From: Amycolatopsis solani
GTDB taxonomy: Bacteria; Actinomycetota; Actinomycetes; Mycobacteriales; Pseudonocardiaceae
Assembly (NCBI RefSeq): GCF_033441515.1
Contig: NZ_JAWQJT010000002.1
Span: 2,418,001-2,482,000 of the forward strand
Reading direction: 5' to 3'
DNA: 64,000 nt
A program made the position numbers and the translations under genes. How positions within the stretch are numbered: the first letter of the stretch is position 1; each line of letters opens with the position of its first letter. This document shows positions 8,404 through 16,841 of the stretch, piece by piece. The notes below the pieces were generated by a model. That model saw only the letters and a program-made list of their open reading frames with translations. It was not told the DNA's origin and made no database searches.

Positions 8404-9898
8404 CACGCCAGCCGAGCCTGCGGGCCGCCCGGCGGGCGGCGTCGTGCCGAGCGGGCCTGACGCCGCAACACCGGCCGCGCGAGTCACCCCGCCGCCGCAG
8501 CCCCCGCCCGAACTGGCCACCCACCTCAGCCCGCCGAGCCAACCCCCGCCCGACCCGGCCGCTCGGCCAACCGGCACCACCTCGGCCAGCCGACCCGACA
8601 CCGCAACACCGGCCGCTCCGCCGACCGGCGCCGCCTCGCCAAGCCAGCACGCCACCGCCACGCCGGCCGAACCGACTGCCCGACACTCGCCCGCCCCGCC
8701 GCCGCAGCCCCCGCCCGAGCCAGCTACCCGCCTCACCCCGCCGGGGCAATCTTCAGCCGAACCAGGCGCCCAGCCGACCGGCACCGCCCCGCCCAGCCAC
8801 CCCGGCACCGCCACACCGGCCGAGCCCGCTGTTCGGCTGGCCGCCGCCATCCGGGTTGTGCTGCTCGGTGTCACCGCCGTCATCCAGCCCGGGCTCGGGC
8901 TCGCTCCTCTCCTCCGCCACCAGTCCGCCTACCGGCCGCCCCTCGCCGCCGACCTTGCCTTCGTCGTTCTCGCCGCCGTCACCGCCGCCTGTGCCTGGTG
9001 GGTGCTGCGCCGGAAACCCCTCCCGCTCGCCGTCTCGATCGCCGGCACCCTGGTCGTCCTGACCGCCTCCTCCGTCGCCACCGCCGCGCTGCCGCCGGAC
9101 TCCTTCTTCCGGGAGCCCCACTGGTCCTTCGGGCTCGTCGGCTGGCACCTCCTGGTCCTGCTCGCCGACCGCGTGCCCGCGCTGCTCACCGCGCTCGGGG
9201 TGCACGTTGCCGCCAGCGTGACCCAGTTCCTGCTCGCTGGGCCCGTCGCGCGGACCGAACTCGGGGATGCCGCCATCGTCGTGTTCGGGGTGACCGTCTT
9301 CCAGCTCGCCGTCGCCGGGCTGATCACGCTGCTCGACCGGCGGGCCCGGGAAGCCGCCGCCGCGGGCGCCGCACGGGCCGCCGTCGCCACCCGGGCCGCC
9401 GTGGCCGCGCAGGCCGGGCAGGCGCTGCGGGCCGGGTTCGCCGAACAGCTCGGGGCGACCCTGCCGCTGCTGGCCGGGCTCGCCGACGGGACCGTCGATC
9501 CCCGCACCGCCGAAGCGCGCGCCCGGTGCGGGCTGGCCGCCGCGCAGCTGCGGCGGCTCTTCGCCGAGAACGACGACGTGCCCGATCCGCTCGTGCACGA
9601 GGTCACCGCCTGCCTCGACGTCGCCGAGCGGCGCGGGGTCGCGGTGGCGCTCGCCGTCAGCGGTGATCCCGTCGACGTCCCCGCGCCGGCGCGCCGCGAG
9701 CTGACCGGGCCCGTGCTCACCGCGCTCGCCGCCGCCCGGACGCGGGCCCGGGTGAGCGTCCTGCGCACACCCGAACTCGTCCGCGTCGCGGTCGTCGCGG
9801 ACGGCACCTCCGAATTCAGCGGATCGGCGGCGGTCCCCGTCGCGTCCCACTCGCGAGACGGACAGACCTGGATGGAGGCGCGGTGGCGACCCGAGTGA
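8396..9898 (+). CDS. Proline-rich membrane protein resembling a degenerate histidine kinase
   Basis: A 500-residue protein starting at GTG inside the end of the kinase gene. Residues 1-145 are a Pro/Ala/Thr-rich low-complexity tail with internal repeats built on PPPQPPP units. Residues about 146-320 hold five or so hydrophobic segments, then an Ala-rich coiled coil (REAAAAGAARAAVATRAAV) and a region that lines up in order with a kinase dimerisation helix and ATPase domain. The dimerisation helix reads FAEQLGATLPLLAGLADG, where a phosphoacceptor His would be expected, and no convincing G boxes follow. It probably is a catalytically dead partner sensor. Its position between an intact kinase and the regulator supports a regulatory role; that is inference. 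Confidence 0.75.
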   Translation: MPDTPAEPAGRPAGGVVPSGPDAATPAARVTPPPQPPPELATHLSPPSQPPPDPAARPTGTTSASRPDTATPAAPPTGAASPSQHATATPAEPTARHSPAPPPQPPPEPATRLTPPGQSSAEPGAQPTGTAPPSHPGTATPAEPAVRLAAAIRVVLLGVTAVIQPGLGLAPLLRHQSAYRPPLAADLAFVVLAAVTAACAWWVLRRKPLPLAVSIAGTLVVLTASSVATAALPPDSFFREPHWSFGLVGWHLLVLLADRVPALLTALGVHVAASVTQFLLAGPVARTELGDAAIVVFGVTVFQLAVAGLITLLDRRAREAAAAGAARAAVATRAAVAAQAGQALRAGFAEQLGATLPLLAGLADGTVDPRTAEARARCGLAAAQLRRLFAENDDVPDPLVHEVTACLDVAERRGVAVALAVSGDPVDVPAPARRELTGPVLTALAAARTRARVSVLRTPELVRVAVVADGTSEFSGSAAVPVASHSRDGQTWMEARWRPE

Positions 9899-10533
9899 CG
9901 GCCGTGGTGGTCGACGACCACCCGGCGGTGCGCGCCGGCGTGGCGTACTGGCTGACCGCCGGCGACCCGCCGATCGACGTCGTCGCGGACGGCGAAGACG
10001 TCAAGGCCGCTTGGCTGGGCGCGGGCGCGACCGCCGACGTGGTCATCTTCGACCTGCACCTGGGCGGCCCCGCGCCGGCGTTCGGGGACCTGCGGCGGCT
10101 CGCCGAGGCCGGGCGCCGGGTCGTCGTGTACTCGATGCGCGCGGACGACGACGTCGCCCTGCAGTGCCTCGAACTCGGTGCGCTCTGCTACCTGACGAAG
10201 GCCGAGGGCGCCGGCCACCTGGTGGAGGCGACGCGGGCCGCGGCGCAGGACCGGCCGTACACGCCGCCGTCGCTGGCCGGAGCGCTCGCCGCGGACCGGT
10301 CGGAGACGCGGCCCGCGCTTTCGGCGCGTGAAGCCGAGGTGCTCGTCGAGTGGTTCCAGTCCGAGTCGAAGGAGTTCGTCGCGCACCGGCTCGGGATCTC
10401 CCCCAGCACGGTGAACTCCCACCTCGAGCGCATCCGGGTCAAGTACGCGCGCATCGGCCGCGAGGCGCCGACGAAGGCCGCGCTCGTCGCGCGCGCCATC
10501 CAGGACGGCCTGATCGGCGTCGACGATCTGTGA
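9883..10533 (+). CDS. Response regulator, NarL/LuxR type
   Basis: A 216-residue two-component response regulator. The receiver domain shows the acidic pair DD (residues 11-12), the phosphoacceptor Asp57 in VVIFDLHLGG, and the conserved Lys region YLTKAEG. A LuxR/NarL-type HTH follows (about residues 145-205), with recognition-helix region GISPSTVNSHLERIRVKY. GTG at 9883 overlaps the end of the degenerate sensor by 16 bases, so all three proteins are made from one transcript. It should be phosphorylated by the intact kinase. Target promoters are not evident; the lipoprotein gene immediately downstream is a natural candidate. Confidence 0.93.
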   Translation: MATRVTAVVVDDHPAVRAGVAYWLTAGDPPIDVVADGEDVKAAWLGAGATADVVIFDLHLGGPAPAFGDLRRLAEAGRRVVVYSMRADDDVALQCLELGALCYLTKAEGAGHLVEATRAAAQDRPYTPPSLAGALAADRSETRPALSAREAEVLVEWFQSESKEFVAHRLGISPSTVNSHLERIRVKYARIGREAPTKAALVARAIQDGLIGVDDL

Positions 10534-10703
10534 TCTCCGTGTGGTGCGAACGGCCCACACCGGCGGCGCGGCGCCCGGGTTAGCGTCCCGCTGACGGAGC
10601 CGCGAGGGCACCCCGCCGGGTCGCCGCGACTGTCCTGGGGGCGGCCGCGGCGCTCCGGCTCCGCCCCGCCGGAACCCGTCCGGCGGGTTGCACGAGGAGA
10701 TCC

Positions 10704-11312
10704 ATGAAGCACGTCCGCACCACCGCCCTGCTCGCCGCCGCCTTCCTGCTCTCGGCGTGCGGCAGCGAGCCCGGCCAGGCGACGCCCGCCGCGCCGTCCG
10801 AGACCCCGGCGGCCCCCGCGTCGGCCACGGAGTCCTCGACGGCCGCGGCCGCCCCGGCCGGCAACGTCACCAAGCCCGGCACCGAACTCAAGGTGGGCGA
10901 GCGCGCGGTGGTCCCGTTCAAGTACGGCACGACCAAGTCCGGCACCATCGCGATCACCGTGACCGCGATCGAGAAGGGCGAGAACGCCGACCTGGCGAAG
11001 TACGGCGACAAGGCCAAGGGCATCACGCCGTTCTACCTGCGCGCGACGGTCGAGAACGTCGACGGCGCCGACCTGTCCTACGCGTCGGTGAGCCTGCGCG
11101 CCCTCGGCGCCGACGGCCGCTCGACCGGCGTGATCATCACCGGCAGCACCGACGGCTGCAAGTCCGGCACCGCGGGCAAGGACTTCACGGCGCCGGGCGC
11201 GAAATTCGAGACCTGCACGCTGCAGGGCGCCCGCGAAGGCGCCGAGGTGGCCGCCGCGACCTTCGACAAGGGCGACGGCTACGACAAGTCCCCGGTGGTC
11301 TGGAAGAGCTGA
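10704..11312 (+). CDS. Secreted lipoprotein, DUF4352-like
   Basis: A 202-residue lipoprotein. The signal sequence MKHVRTTALLAAAFLLSAC ends in a lipobox with Cys19 as the lipidation site. A Pro/Ala/Thr-rich linker (20-55) follows, then a beta-rich domain beginning with a VKPGTELKVGERAVVPF-like edge, of the kind found in DUF4352-type extracytoplasmic immunoglobulin-fold domains; this family match is tentative. Two Cys (in DGCKSG and ETCTLQ) could form a disulfide. GGAG precedes the ATG. The 170 bases upstream hold GC-rich inverted repeats but no clear promoter. It may be an output or an accessory part of the neighbouring two-component system. Confidence 0.8.
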   Translation: MKHVRTTALLAAAFLLSACGSEPGQATPAAPSETPAAPASATESSTAAAAPAGNVTKPGTELKVGERAVVPFKYGTTKSGTIAITVTAIEKGENADLAKYGDKAKGITPFYLRATVENVDGADLSYASVSLRALGADGRSTGVIITGSTDGCKSGTAGKDFTAPGAKFETCTLQGAREGAEVAAATFDKGDGYDKSPVVWKS

Positions 11313-11326
11313 CCGCGAGCCGGGAA

Positions 11327-11358
11327 CGGAATTTTCGCTCATCTGAGCGAAAATTCCG
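11327..11358 (+). terminator. 15-bp stem hairpin after lipoprotein gene
   Basis: Arms 11327-11341 and 11344-11358 are exact reverse complements with a two-base loop (tight, so the top pairs will open). The AT-rich stem centre (AATTTTCGCTCA) stands out against the GC-rich surroundings. It lies 14 bases past the lipoprotein stop. Confidence 0.75.
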
Positions 11359-11446
11359 TGAGCCACGCCACCCGAGAGGAAAAAGGGTGGCGAAAGTGCC
11401 CTTCTCCCCGTAGCTCTCCCGGCGGCCCCGATCTAGCCTTGGCGCC

Positions 11447-12334
11447 ATGGAATTCGCCGTCGCGCCGACGGATGCCGGGGTGCCCGGTGCGCTGGAAGAA
11501 TTGACGATCGCCGCCGGTGGGCGGCGGTACAGCGCGCTCGCGGCCGGCCCCGGAAGCGGTGAGTTCGTGCTCTTCCTGCACGGCTGGCCCGAGTTCGCCG
11601 ACGCCTGGACCGAGCAGCTGCACGCACTCGGCGAGGCCGGTTACCGGGCGGTGGCCGTCGACCAGCGCGGGTACGCGGCGGGCGCGCGGCCCGACGGCGT
11701 CGAGCACTACACCCTGGACCAGCTGGTCGGCGACGCCCTCGCCTTCGCCGGCAGCCAGGGCGCGGAGCGGTTCCACCTGGTCGCCCGTGACTGGGGCGGC
11801 ATGGTCGCTTGGGTGCTCGCCACCGCGCACCCGGACCGGCTGCGGTCGCTGACCGTGCTCTCCACCCCGCACCCGGCGGCGCTGCGGCGGGCGGTCGCGA
11901 TCGACGACGGGCAGTTCCACGACCTCGGCTACATCCGGTTCTTCCGGCGGGGCGACGGTAAAGCCGAGAAATTCCTCTTACGCGACGAAGCCGCGCAATT
12001 ACGCGCTGTTTACAGCAGGCGCATTCCGGTCGAACTCGTCGAACGGACCGTCGCGCGCCTTTCCGAACCGGGCGCGCTGACCGCGACGCTGAATTGGTAC
12101 CGCGGCGCCACCGACGATGATTTTTCCGTTCCGGCGGGCCGGATCACCGTGCCCACGCTCTACCTCTGGGGCCGCGAGGACCCCTACCTCGGCCAGAGCA
12201 CCGCCGAGCTGACCGTGCACCACATCGACGCCGAGTACCGGTTCGAAATCCTCGAGGGCGCGAGCCAGTGGATGGCGATGGAGGCCCCGGACGAGGTCAT
12301 CGCCCTGCTGCTGGACCACATCGGCCGGCACTAG
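11447..12334 (+). CDS. Alpha/beta hydrolase, epoxide-hydrolase-like with catalytic His replaced
   Basis: A 295-residue alpha/beta-hydrolase. The oxyanion motif HGWP is at 45-48 and the nucleophile elbow reads ARDWGG with Asp115, the signature of soluble epoxide hydrolases and haloalkane dehalogenases, which form an ester intermediate on Asp. The second acid is likely the Asp in LWGREDPYLG. Where the family has a GxGHW-type motif with the catalytic His, this protein reads EGASQWMAMEAPDEV, giving Gln274 instead. Without His the covalent intermediate could not be hydrolysed in the usual way, so activity is uncertain. ATG 11447 was chosen for the family-typical N-terminus. It stands alone between a hairpin and the poly-G/C tract. 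Confidence 0.85.
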   Translation: MEFAVAPTDAGVPGALEELTIAAGGRRYSALAAGPGSGEFVLFLHGWPEFADAWTEQLHALGEAGYRAVAVDQRGYAAGARPDGVEHYTLDQLVGDALAFAGSQGAERFHLVARDWGGMVAWVLATAHPDRLRSLTVLSTPHPAALRRAVAIDDGQFHDLGYIRFFRRGDGKAEKFLLRDEAAQLRAVYSRRIPVELVERTVARLSEPGALTATLNWYRGATDDDFSVPAGRITVPTLYLWGREDPYLGQSTAELTVHHIDAEYRFEILEGASQWMAMEAPDEVIALLLDHIGRH

Positions 12335-12384
12335 CTTCGCGCGCCGCAAGCCGCTGACGTGCGGGACGAGCGCCCCAATGTGGC

Positions 12385-12612
<228 letters not shown>

Positions 12613-12625
12613 GGCGGCAGGGCGG

Positions 12626-13726
12626 CTAGGCGGTGGTTCGGCGCACGGTGCCGTCGGGGTCGACGACGACGGCCGGGTCCAGGTCCCGGGACGATTCGGC
12701 GACCTGCGCGAGGATCGACGCGGCGACGTCCGGCCGGGGGAGGACCGGCTGGCTGTCCGGGTCGAGTTCGATCGGGTCGAGGCGGAGGGTGGGCCCGCCG
12801 GTGCCGCCGAGCCCGACGCGGAACACGGCGCTCTCGAACCACGGGCCGCGCACCAGGGCAGGCTGGTAGGGGGCCGCCGGGTGGGCGTCTTCCTTCGGCA
12901 CCATCGCTTCGGCGTTCCAGCCGTCGCACCAGTCGAAGACGAAGTTGCCGGTCGAGTACAGGATCAGCCCGTTCCGGTAGAACTCCACGGGGTGCAGGCA
13001 GTGGGGGTGGTGCCCGATGACGAGGTCGACGCCCGCGTCGATCAACCGCCGGGCCAAGGGCTGCTGGTACTGGGCGAGCGGCCCCTGCGCGGCGGGCAGG
13101 TAGCAGTGCGGAACACCCCAGTGCAGCGCGACGACGACGAAGTCGTTGTGCCGCTTCGCTTCCCGGACCAAGGCTTCGGCTGCCTGCACGTCGGGCTCGT
13201 GGGCCTCGGAATGGACGAAGGGCGGCGTGCCCGGCGTCTCGTCCAGGAAGCCGCTGTCGTACTCGAAGGACTGACGCACCCGGATGGCGCCGATGCCCGC
13301 GCGGTCCGCGGTCGCGTCGAAACCCCGCGGTAGCGCGCAGCAGAAGCTGAAGAACGCCAGGCTTTCCCCGCCCGTCGAGACGACTCGGGCGCGCGTCGCT
13401 TCGGCGCGCGTTTCCCCGAAGCCGGCGTGGCCGACTCCCGCGGCGTCCAGCGCGCGGACGGTGTCGCGCATCCCGTCGGCGCCGTAGTCCAGCGCGTGGT
13501 TCATCGCCAGCGACACGAGGTCGAACCCGAGGCCGGCCAGCTCCGTGGCGCCCGACGTCGGTGCGCGCATGGCGACCAGCTTTTCCGCGCGCTGACCTCG
13601 TCCGGTGAGGGGAACTTCGAGGTTGCCGATCGTCAGGTCGCCGCCGCGCAGGAGCCCGAACGCCGAGCCGTCGCGACGGCGCGGCCACCCCGAGACGACG
13701 ACGTCGCCCACAACAGTCAGATCCAC
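12626..13726 (-). CDS. CapA-family metallophosphatase (poly-gamma-glutamate synthesis-like)
   Basis: A 366-residue protein of the CapA/PgsA family, a calcineurin-fold metallophosphatase group named from poly-gamma-glutamate capsule synthesis. Visible landmarks are TVVGDVVVSG at residues 3-12, GDLTIGNLEVPLTG near 29-42, the AMNHALDYG segment, ALHWG, and the metal-site block GHHPHCLHPVEFYRNGLILYSTGNF. GTG at 13726 was chosen because the conserved domain begins at once and AACGGAG lies just upstream; the frame continues upstream without meaning. There is no signal peptide, so it is probably cytoplasmic, unlike capsule-anchored CapA. No pgsB or pgsC is nearby, so capsule synthesis is not supported here. 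Confidence 0.85.
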   Translation of the reverse strand: MDLTVVGDVVVSGWPRRRDGSAFGLLRGGDLTIGNLEVPLTGRGQRAEKLVAMRAPTSGATELAGLGFDLVSLAMNHALDYGADGMRDTVRALDAAGVGHAGFGETRAEATRARVVSTGGESLAFFSFCCALPRGFDATADRAGIGAIRVRQSFEYDSGFLDETPGTPPFVHSEAHEPDVQAAEALVREAKRHNDFVVVALHWGVPHCYLPAAQGPLAQYQQPLARRLIDAGVDLVIGHHPHCLHPVEFYRNGLILYSTGNFVFDWCDGWNAEAMVPKEDAHPAAPYQPALVRGPWFESAVFRVGLGGTGGPTLRLDPIELDPDSQPVLPRPDVAASILAQVAESSRDLDPAVVVDPDGTVRRTTA

Positions 13727-13850
13727 GTGAACTCCGTTCCATGATGTGGCACGCTGTGCCGCAGGGTAGACCGACGCTGGCGACGTTGTAAAGCGCCGCT
13801 GTGCCGGGATGAGGTACGGCAGGTGCGTCCGGTGGTACGGTCGTGGCCTC

Positions 13851-14654
13851 ATGAGCACAGCGGGCGACGACGGCGAAGCGGGCAAGCCGAACAGCAGCAT
13901 CCGGTCGATGAACAGCGTGTTGAGCACGCTTCGCGTCTTCGAGGAAGTCGCGGTGCGCCAACCGATCGGCGTCTCGGAACTGGCCCGGGTGACGGGCATT
14001 CCCAAGAGCTCGGTCCAGCGCTGCCTGGTGACCCTCGAACAGGCCCGCTGGCTCCGGATCGTGGACCGGGAGCACGCGCGGTGGGGCGTCACCATGAAGG
14101 CGCTCGTGCTGGGCCTGCGCAGCGCGGGCGAGCAGGACCTGCGCGAAGTGGCGACGCCGGTCATCAAGGGACTGGCCGCCGAAACCGGCGAAACGGTGCT
14201 TCTCGGCCTGCGCGACGGCGACGACTACCTGATCGTCGCGCGCGAGGACAGCTCACAGCTCGTGCGCGTGTTCATGGAGATCGGCACCCGCGTGCCGCTC
14301 GGGGCGAGTTCGGGCGGCGTCGCGATCCTCGCCCGTCTTGAGCCCCCGGAGGTCGACGAACTCCTGCGGGCCGAGCCCCGGGAGTTCGAGGGTGCGCCGC
14401 TGCTCGGTCCCGACGAGCTGCGGGAGGAGATCGCCCGGACCGCCGAGCGCGGCTACGCCGTGAACATGTCGTCGTGGTACCGCCCGCACGTCGCTTCCCT
14501 CGGCGCGGCGATCACCAACGCGGCCGGACGACCCCTCGCGGCGGTCACGCTGAGCATCCCGGAGATGCGGTACGAGCCCGCGCGGGAGAAGCAGCTGGCG
14601 AAGAAGGTCGTCGCGGCCGCGGACGAGATCAGCCGCCTGCTCTCGTCCCCGTGA
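13851..14654 (+). CDS. IclR-family transcriptional regulator
   Basis: A 267-residue IclR-type regulator. The N-terminal winged HTH spans about residues 20-75 (SELARVTGIPKSSVQRCLVTL) and the C-terminal effector-binding GAF-like domain follows, with VPLGASSGGVAILA and the YAVNMSSWYRPHVASLGAAI stretch typical of the family. ATG 13851 is used because the upstream part of the open frame is not conserved-looking. It is divergent from capA (124-base gap) and its last 26 bases overlap the 3' end of the convergent hydrolase gene. A likely target is the hydrolase/Old Yellow Enzyme pair just downstream, whose shared promoter region holds an inverted repeat. Confidence 0.92.
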   Translation: MSTAGDDGEAGKPNSSIRSMNSVLSTLRVFEEVAVRQPIGVSELARVTGIPKSSVQRCLVTLEQARWLRIVDREHARWGVTMKALVLGLRSAGEQDLREVATPVIKGLAAETGETVLLGLRDGDDYLIVAREDSSQLVRVFMEIGTRVPLGASSGGVAILARLEPPEVDELLRAEPREFEGAPLLGPDELREEIARTAERGYAVNMSSWYRPHVASLGAAITNAAGRPLAAVTLSIPEMRYEPAREKQLAKKVVAAADEISRLLSSP

Positions 14655-15444
14655 CGGCCTGCGCGCGCACGACGCCGGCGATGAGCGCGGCCGTTCCCTC
14701 CGGTGCCTCCACCGGGAAGTGATGGCTGCCGAGGTCGACGCGCACCACGTCGACCCGGCCCGCCAGCCGGTCGATGGCCTCCTGGGTGACCAGTTCGCGC
14801 ACCCCGAACACGGTGATCGGCTGCTGCACGGCGGCGAGTGCCTCGTCCATGTCCCAGGCGACGAGCCCTTCGAACGCCCGGGTCCCCGCCGGCTGCCGCA
14901 CCGCGGCCATCTTGGCGAAGTGCGCGTCCTTGAGCGCCGGGTCGGTGCCCGGGGGCGAACCGGCCTCGACCATCGCGCGGACCAGCCCGGCGAAGTCGTC
15001 CCGCAGCGGTTGCAGCAATCCCCGGGCTTCCTCTTCGCCCATGGCGCCGAAGAGGAAGAGGTAGTGCAAGGCGTCGAGCGCGACGATGTGCCGGACCCGC
15101 CCGGGACGCACCCGCCCGGTCTCGACCGCCACCGCCCCGCCGAGTGAATGCCCGACAACGACGCTGTCGGTCACCTCCTCGGCGTCGAGGACCGCGGCGA
15201 CGTCGCGCGCGAACTCCTCGATCGACCAGGCCTCGCGCGCCGAACGCGATTCGCCGTGCTCGGCGAGGTCGACCGCGAGCACGCGGTAGTCGTCCGGCAG
15301 GAACCCGGTCAGCGCGTCGAAGTCGGTCCGGTCGCACGCCCAGCCGTGGACGAGGACAACCGTGGGTCCCTCCTCCGGGCCGCTGATCGAATACCGGATG
15401 GACGTCTCGTCCGCTCGGTGGACTTCGCGGCTGTCCGTCGCCAT
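14629..15444 (-). CDS. Alpha/beta fold hydrolase
   Basis: A 271-residue serine alpha/beta-hydrolase. HGWACDRTDF at residues 33-42 supplies the oxyanion side, VVGHSLGG gives nucleophile Ser100, and LGSHHFPVEAP near the C-terminus holds the catalytic His. ATG 15444 has AGGAG 6-10 bases upstream, which decides the start over the longer frame. The substrate is unknown; the fold covers esterases, thioesterases and C-C hydrolases. It is divergently transcribed from an Old Yellow Enzyme gene, and the pair may serve one catabolic route for an unsaturated carbonyl compound. It is convergent with, and overlaps by 26 bases, the IclR gene. Confidence 0.9.
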   Translation of the reverse strand: MATDSREVHRADETSIRYSISGPEEGPTVVLVHGWACDRTDFDALTGFLPDDYRVLAVDLAEHGESRSAREAWSIEEFARDVAAVLDAEEVTDSVVVGHSLGGAVAVETGRVRPGRVRHIVALDALHYLFLFGAMGEEEARGLLQPLRDDFAGLVRAMVEAGSPPGTDPALKDAHFAKMAAVRQPAGTRAFEGLVAWDMDEALAAVQQPITVFGVRELVTQEAIDRLAGRVDVVRVDLGSHHFPVEAPEGTAALIAGVVRAQAVTGTRAGG

Positions 15445-15466
15445 GCCTGCTCCTCGTGCCACTATG

Positions 15467-15481
15467 CGATACGACGTATCG
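15467..15481. promoter_or_regulatory. Inverted repeat operator between divergent hydrolase and OYE genes
   Basis: CGATAC (15467-15472) and GTATCG (15476-15481) are exact reverse complements around a 3-base spacer, in the 101-base divergent space between genes starting at 15444 (minus) and 15546 (plus). Its central position fits a site controlling both promoters. The neighbouring IclR protein is the most economical binder. Confidence 0.55.
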
Positions 15482-15545
15482 TTGAGTAGCATGACGGTAA
15501 GTGCGCCGTGGAGCCGTGTCAATCGCCGAGTCAAGGAGCAGCGGG

Positions 15546-16697
15546 ATGCCGCCGACCCTCTTCAGCCCGATCGAGATCCGCGGGGTGCGCCTGCCGAACC
15601 GGGTGGCCGTGTCCCCGATGTGGCAGTACTCCGGAGTGGACGGCCGGCCGACGTCCACGCACACCGTCCACTACGGACGGCTGGCCGAAGGCGGCGCGGG
15701 GCTGGTCATCCAGGAAGGCACGACGGTGGACCGGCGTGGCCGGGGGACGGTGGGCGACCTCGGTCTTTGGGAGGACAGCGTGGTTCCGCACTACGCGCGG
15801 CTCGTGGAGGTCGTCAAAGCCGGTGGCGCCGTGCCGGGCATCCAGCTCATCCACGCCGGCCGCAAAGGGCGCCGGAACCCGCCGTGGCTCCCCGGCACGC
15901 CACCGCCGTCAACGGACTGGCCGCTGCTCGCGCCCAGCGCCGTCCCTCTGGGACTCGAAGGGGCCGAAACCCCGGTCGAAATGACGCTGCGGGACATCGA
16001 AGACACTGTGACGGCCTTCGCGGACGCAGCTCGACGGGCCGACGAAGCCGGGTACGAAGTCCTCGAACTGCAAGCGGCCCATGGCTACCTGATCCACAGC
16101 TTCCTCTCGCCACTGGCGAACCGGCGCACCGACCACTACGGCGGGTCGGCGGAGAACCGGTTCCGGTTCCTCGTCGAGATCGTCGACCGCATCCGGACGG
16201 TCTGGCCGGACGCCAAGGCGCTGTTCGTCCGCCTTTCGTGCGTCGACGTCGAGTGGACGATCGACCAGACCGTCGAGCTGGTGCGGGAACTGCGCGCCCA
16301 CGGCGTCGACGTCATCGACTGCAGCTCCGGAGGAATCACCGGGCTGCCGTTCCCCGGCCTGAAAACCGGCTACGGCTACCAGGTGCCCTACGCGCACCAG
16401 ATCCGCGAGCGGACGGGGAGCACGACGATGGCCGTCGGGCACATAGTCCACGCGGCACAGGCGGAGTCGGTCATCGAGCACGGCCGGGCGGACCTGGTCG
16501 CGCTCGGGCGAGAGCTGCTCTTCAACCCGAACTGGCCGCTGGACGCTGCCCGCAAACTGGGCGTGTCCGATCCCTATGTCGGTGCCCCGGCGCGCATTGC
16601 GCACTGGCTCGGCAAACGGGAGCAGAGCTTCCCGGGATTCGTGCCGTCCACCGAGGGGCGGGCCGCTGCCGGTGATCGAACAGCTGGAGGGCGCTGA
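15546..16697 (+). CDS. NADH:flavin oxidoreductase, Old Yellow Enzyme family (YqjM/XenA type)
   Basis: A 383-residue FMN-dependent TIM-barrel ene-reductase, which reduces activated C=C bonds of enals, enones, nitro-olefins or related xenobiotics with NAD(P)H. The N-terminus shows NRVAVSPMWQYSG, the YqjM-type flavin loop; the substrate His and Tyr pair lies in the HGYLIHSFLSPLANRRTDHYGGSAENR block (near 178-204), and VALGRELLFNPNW near the end closes the phosphate site. AAGGAG at 15533-15538 supports ATG 15546. It probably forms dimers or tetramers in the cytosol. It shares a divergent control region with the alpha/beta hydrolase. Confidence 0.93.
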   Translation: MPPTLFSPIEIRGVRLPNRVAVSPMWQYSGVDGRPTSTHTVHYGRLAEGGAGLVIQEGTTVDRRGRGTVGDLGLWEDSVVPHYARLVEVVKAGGAVPGIQLIHAGRKGRRNPPWLPGTPPPSTDWPLLAPSAVPLGLEGAETPVEMTLRDIEDTVTAFADAARRADEAGYEVLELQAAHGYLIHSFLSPLANRRTDHYGGSAENRFRFLVEIVDRIRTVWPDAKALFVRLSCVDVEWTIDQTVELVRELRAHGVDVIDCSSGGITGLPFPGLKTGYGYQVPYAHQIRERTGSTTMAVGHIVHAAQAESVIEHGRADLVALGRELLFNPNWPLDAARKLGVSDPYVGAPARIAHWLGKREQSFPGFVPSTEGRAAAGDRTAGGR

Positions 16698-16699
16698 GC

Positions 16700-16822
16700 C
16701 GGATTACCCCCGGACCGGTCGACGAACGTCGTCCGCTCCACGATCGTCACCGCGTGCCCGGCCCGCGCGAGATCGATGCCCGCGCACAGCCCGGCCGCTC
16801 CTGCCCGCTGATCAGGATCCGC
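16700..16822 (-). pseudogene. Relic of FAD-dependent monooxygenase N-terminus
   Basis: Read on the minus strand, this gap encodes an FAD-binding Rossmann start: an ILISG strand, then after a one-base frame break GAAGLCAGIDLARAGH and VTIVERTTFVDRSG, the classic first beta-alpha-beta unit of PHBH-type aromatic monooxygenases. The break falls in a GGGCAGG stretch; restoring one base would give the expected GxGxxG. There is no start codon context and the rest of the enzyme is missing, replaced by the end of the Old Yellow Enzyme gene. It follows the SDR gene on the same strand, so it was probably once its operon partner. Confidence 0.7.
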
Positions 16823-16841
16823 AGGACAAGGCGTCCAGGGC

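Noticed and set aside
12626..13726. Capsule (poly-gamma-glutamate) synthesis locus
   Set aside because: Only the CapA-like gene is present, without ligase and transporter genes or a signal peptide.
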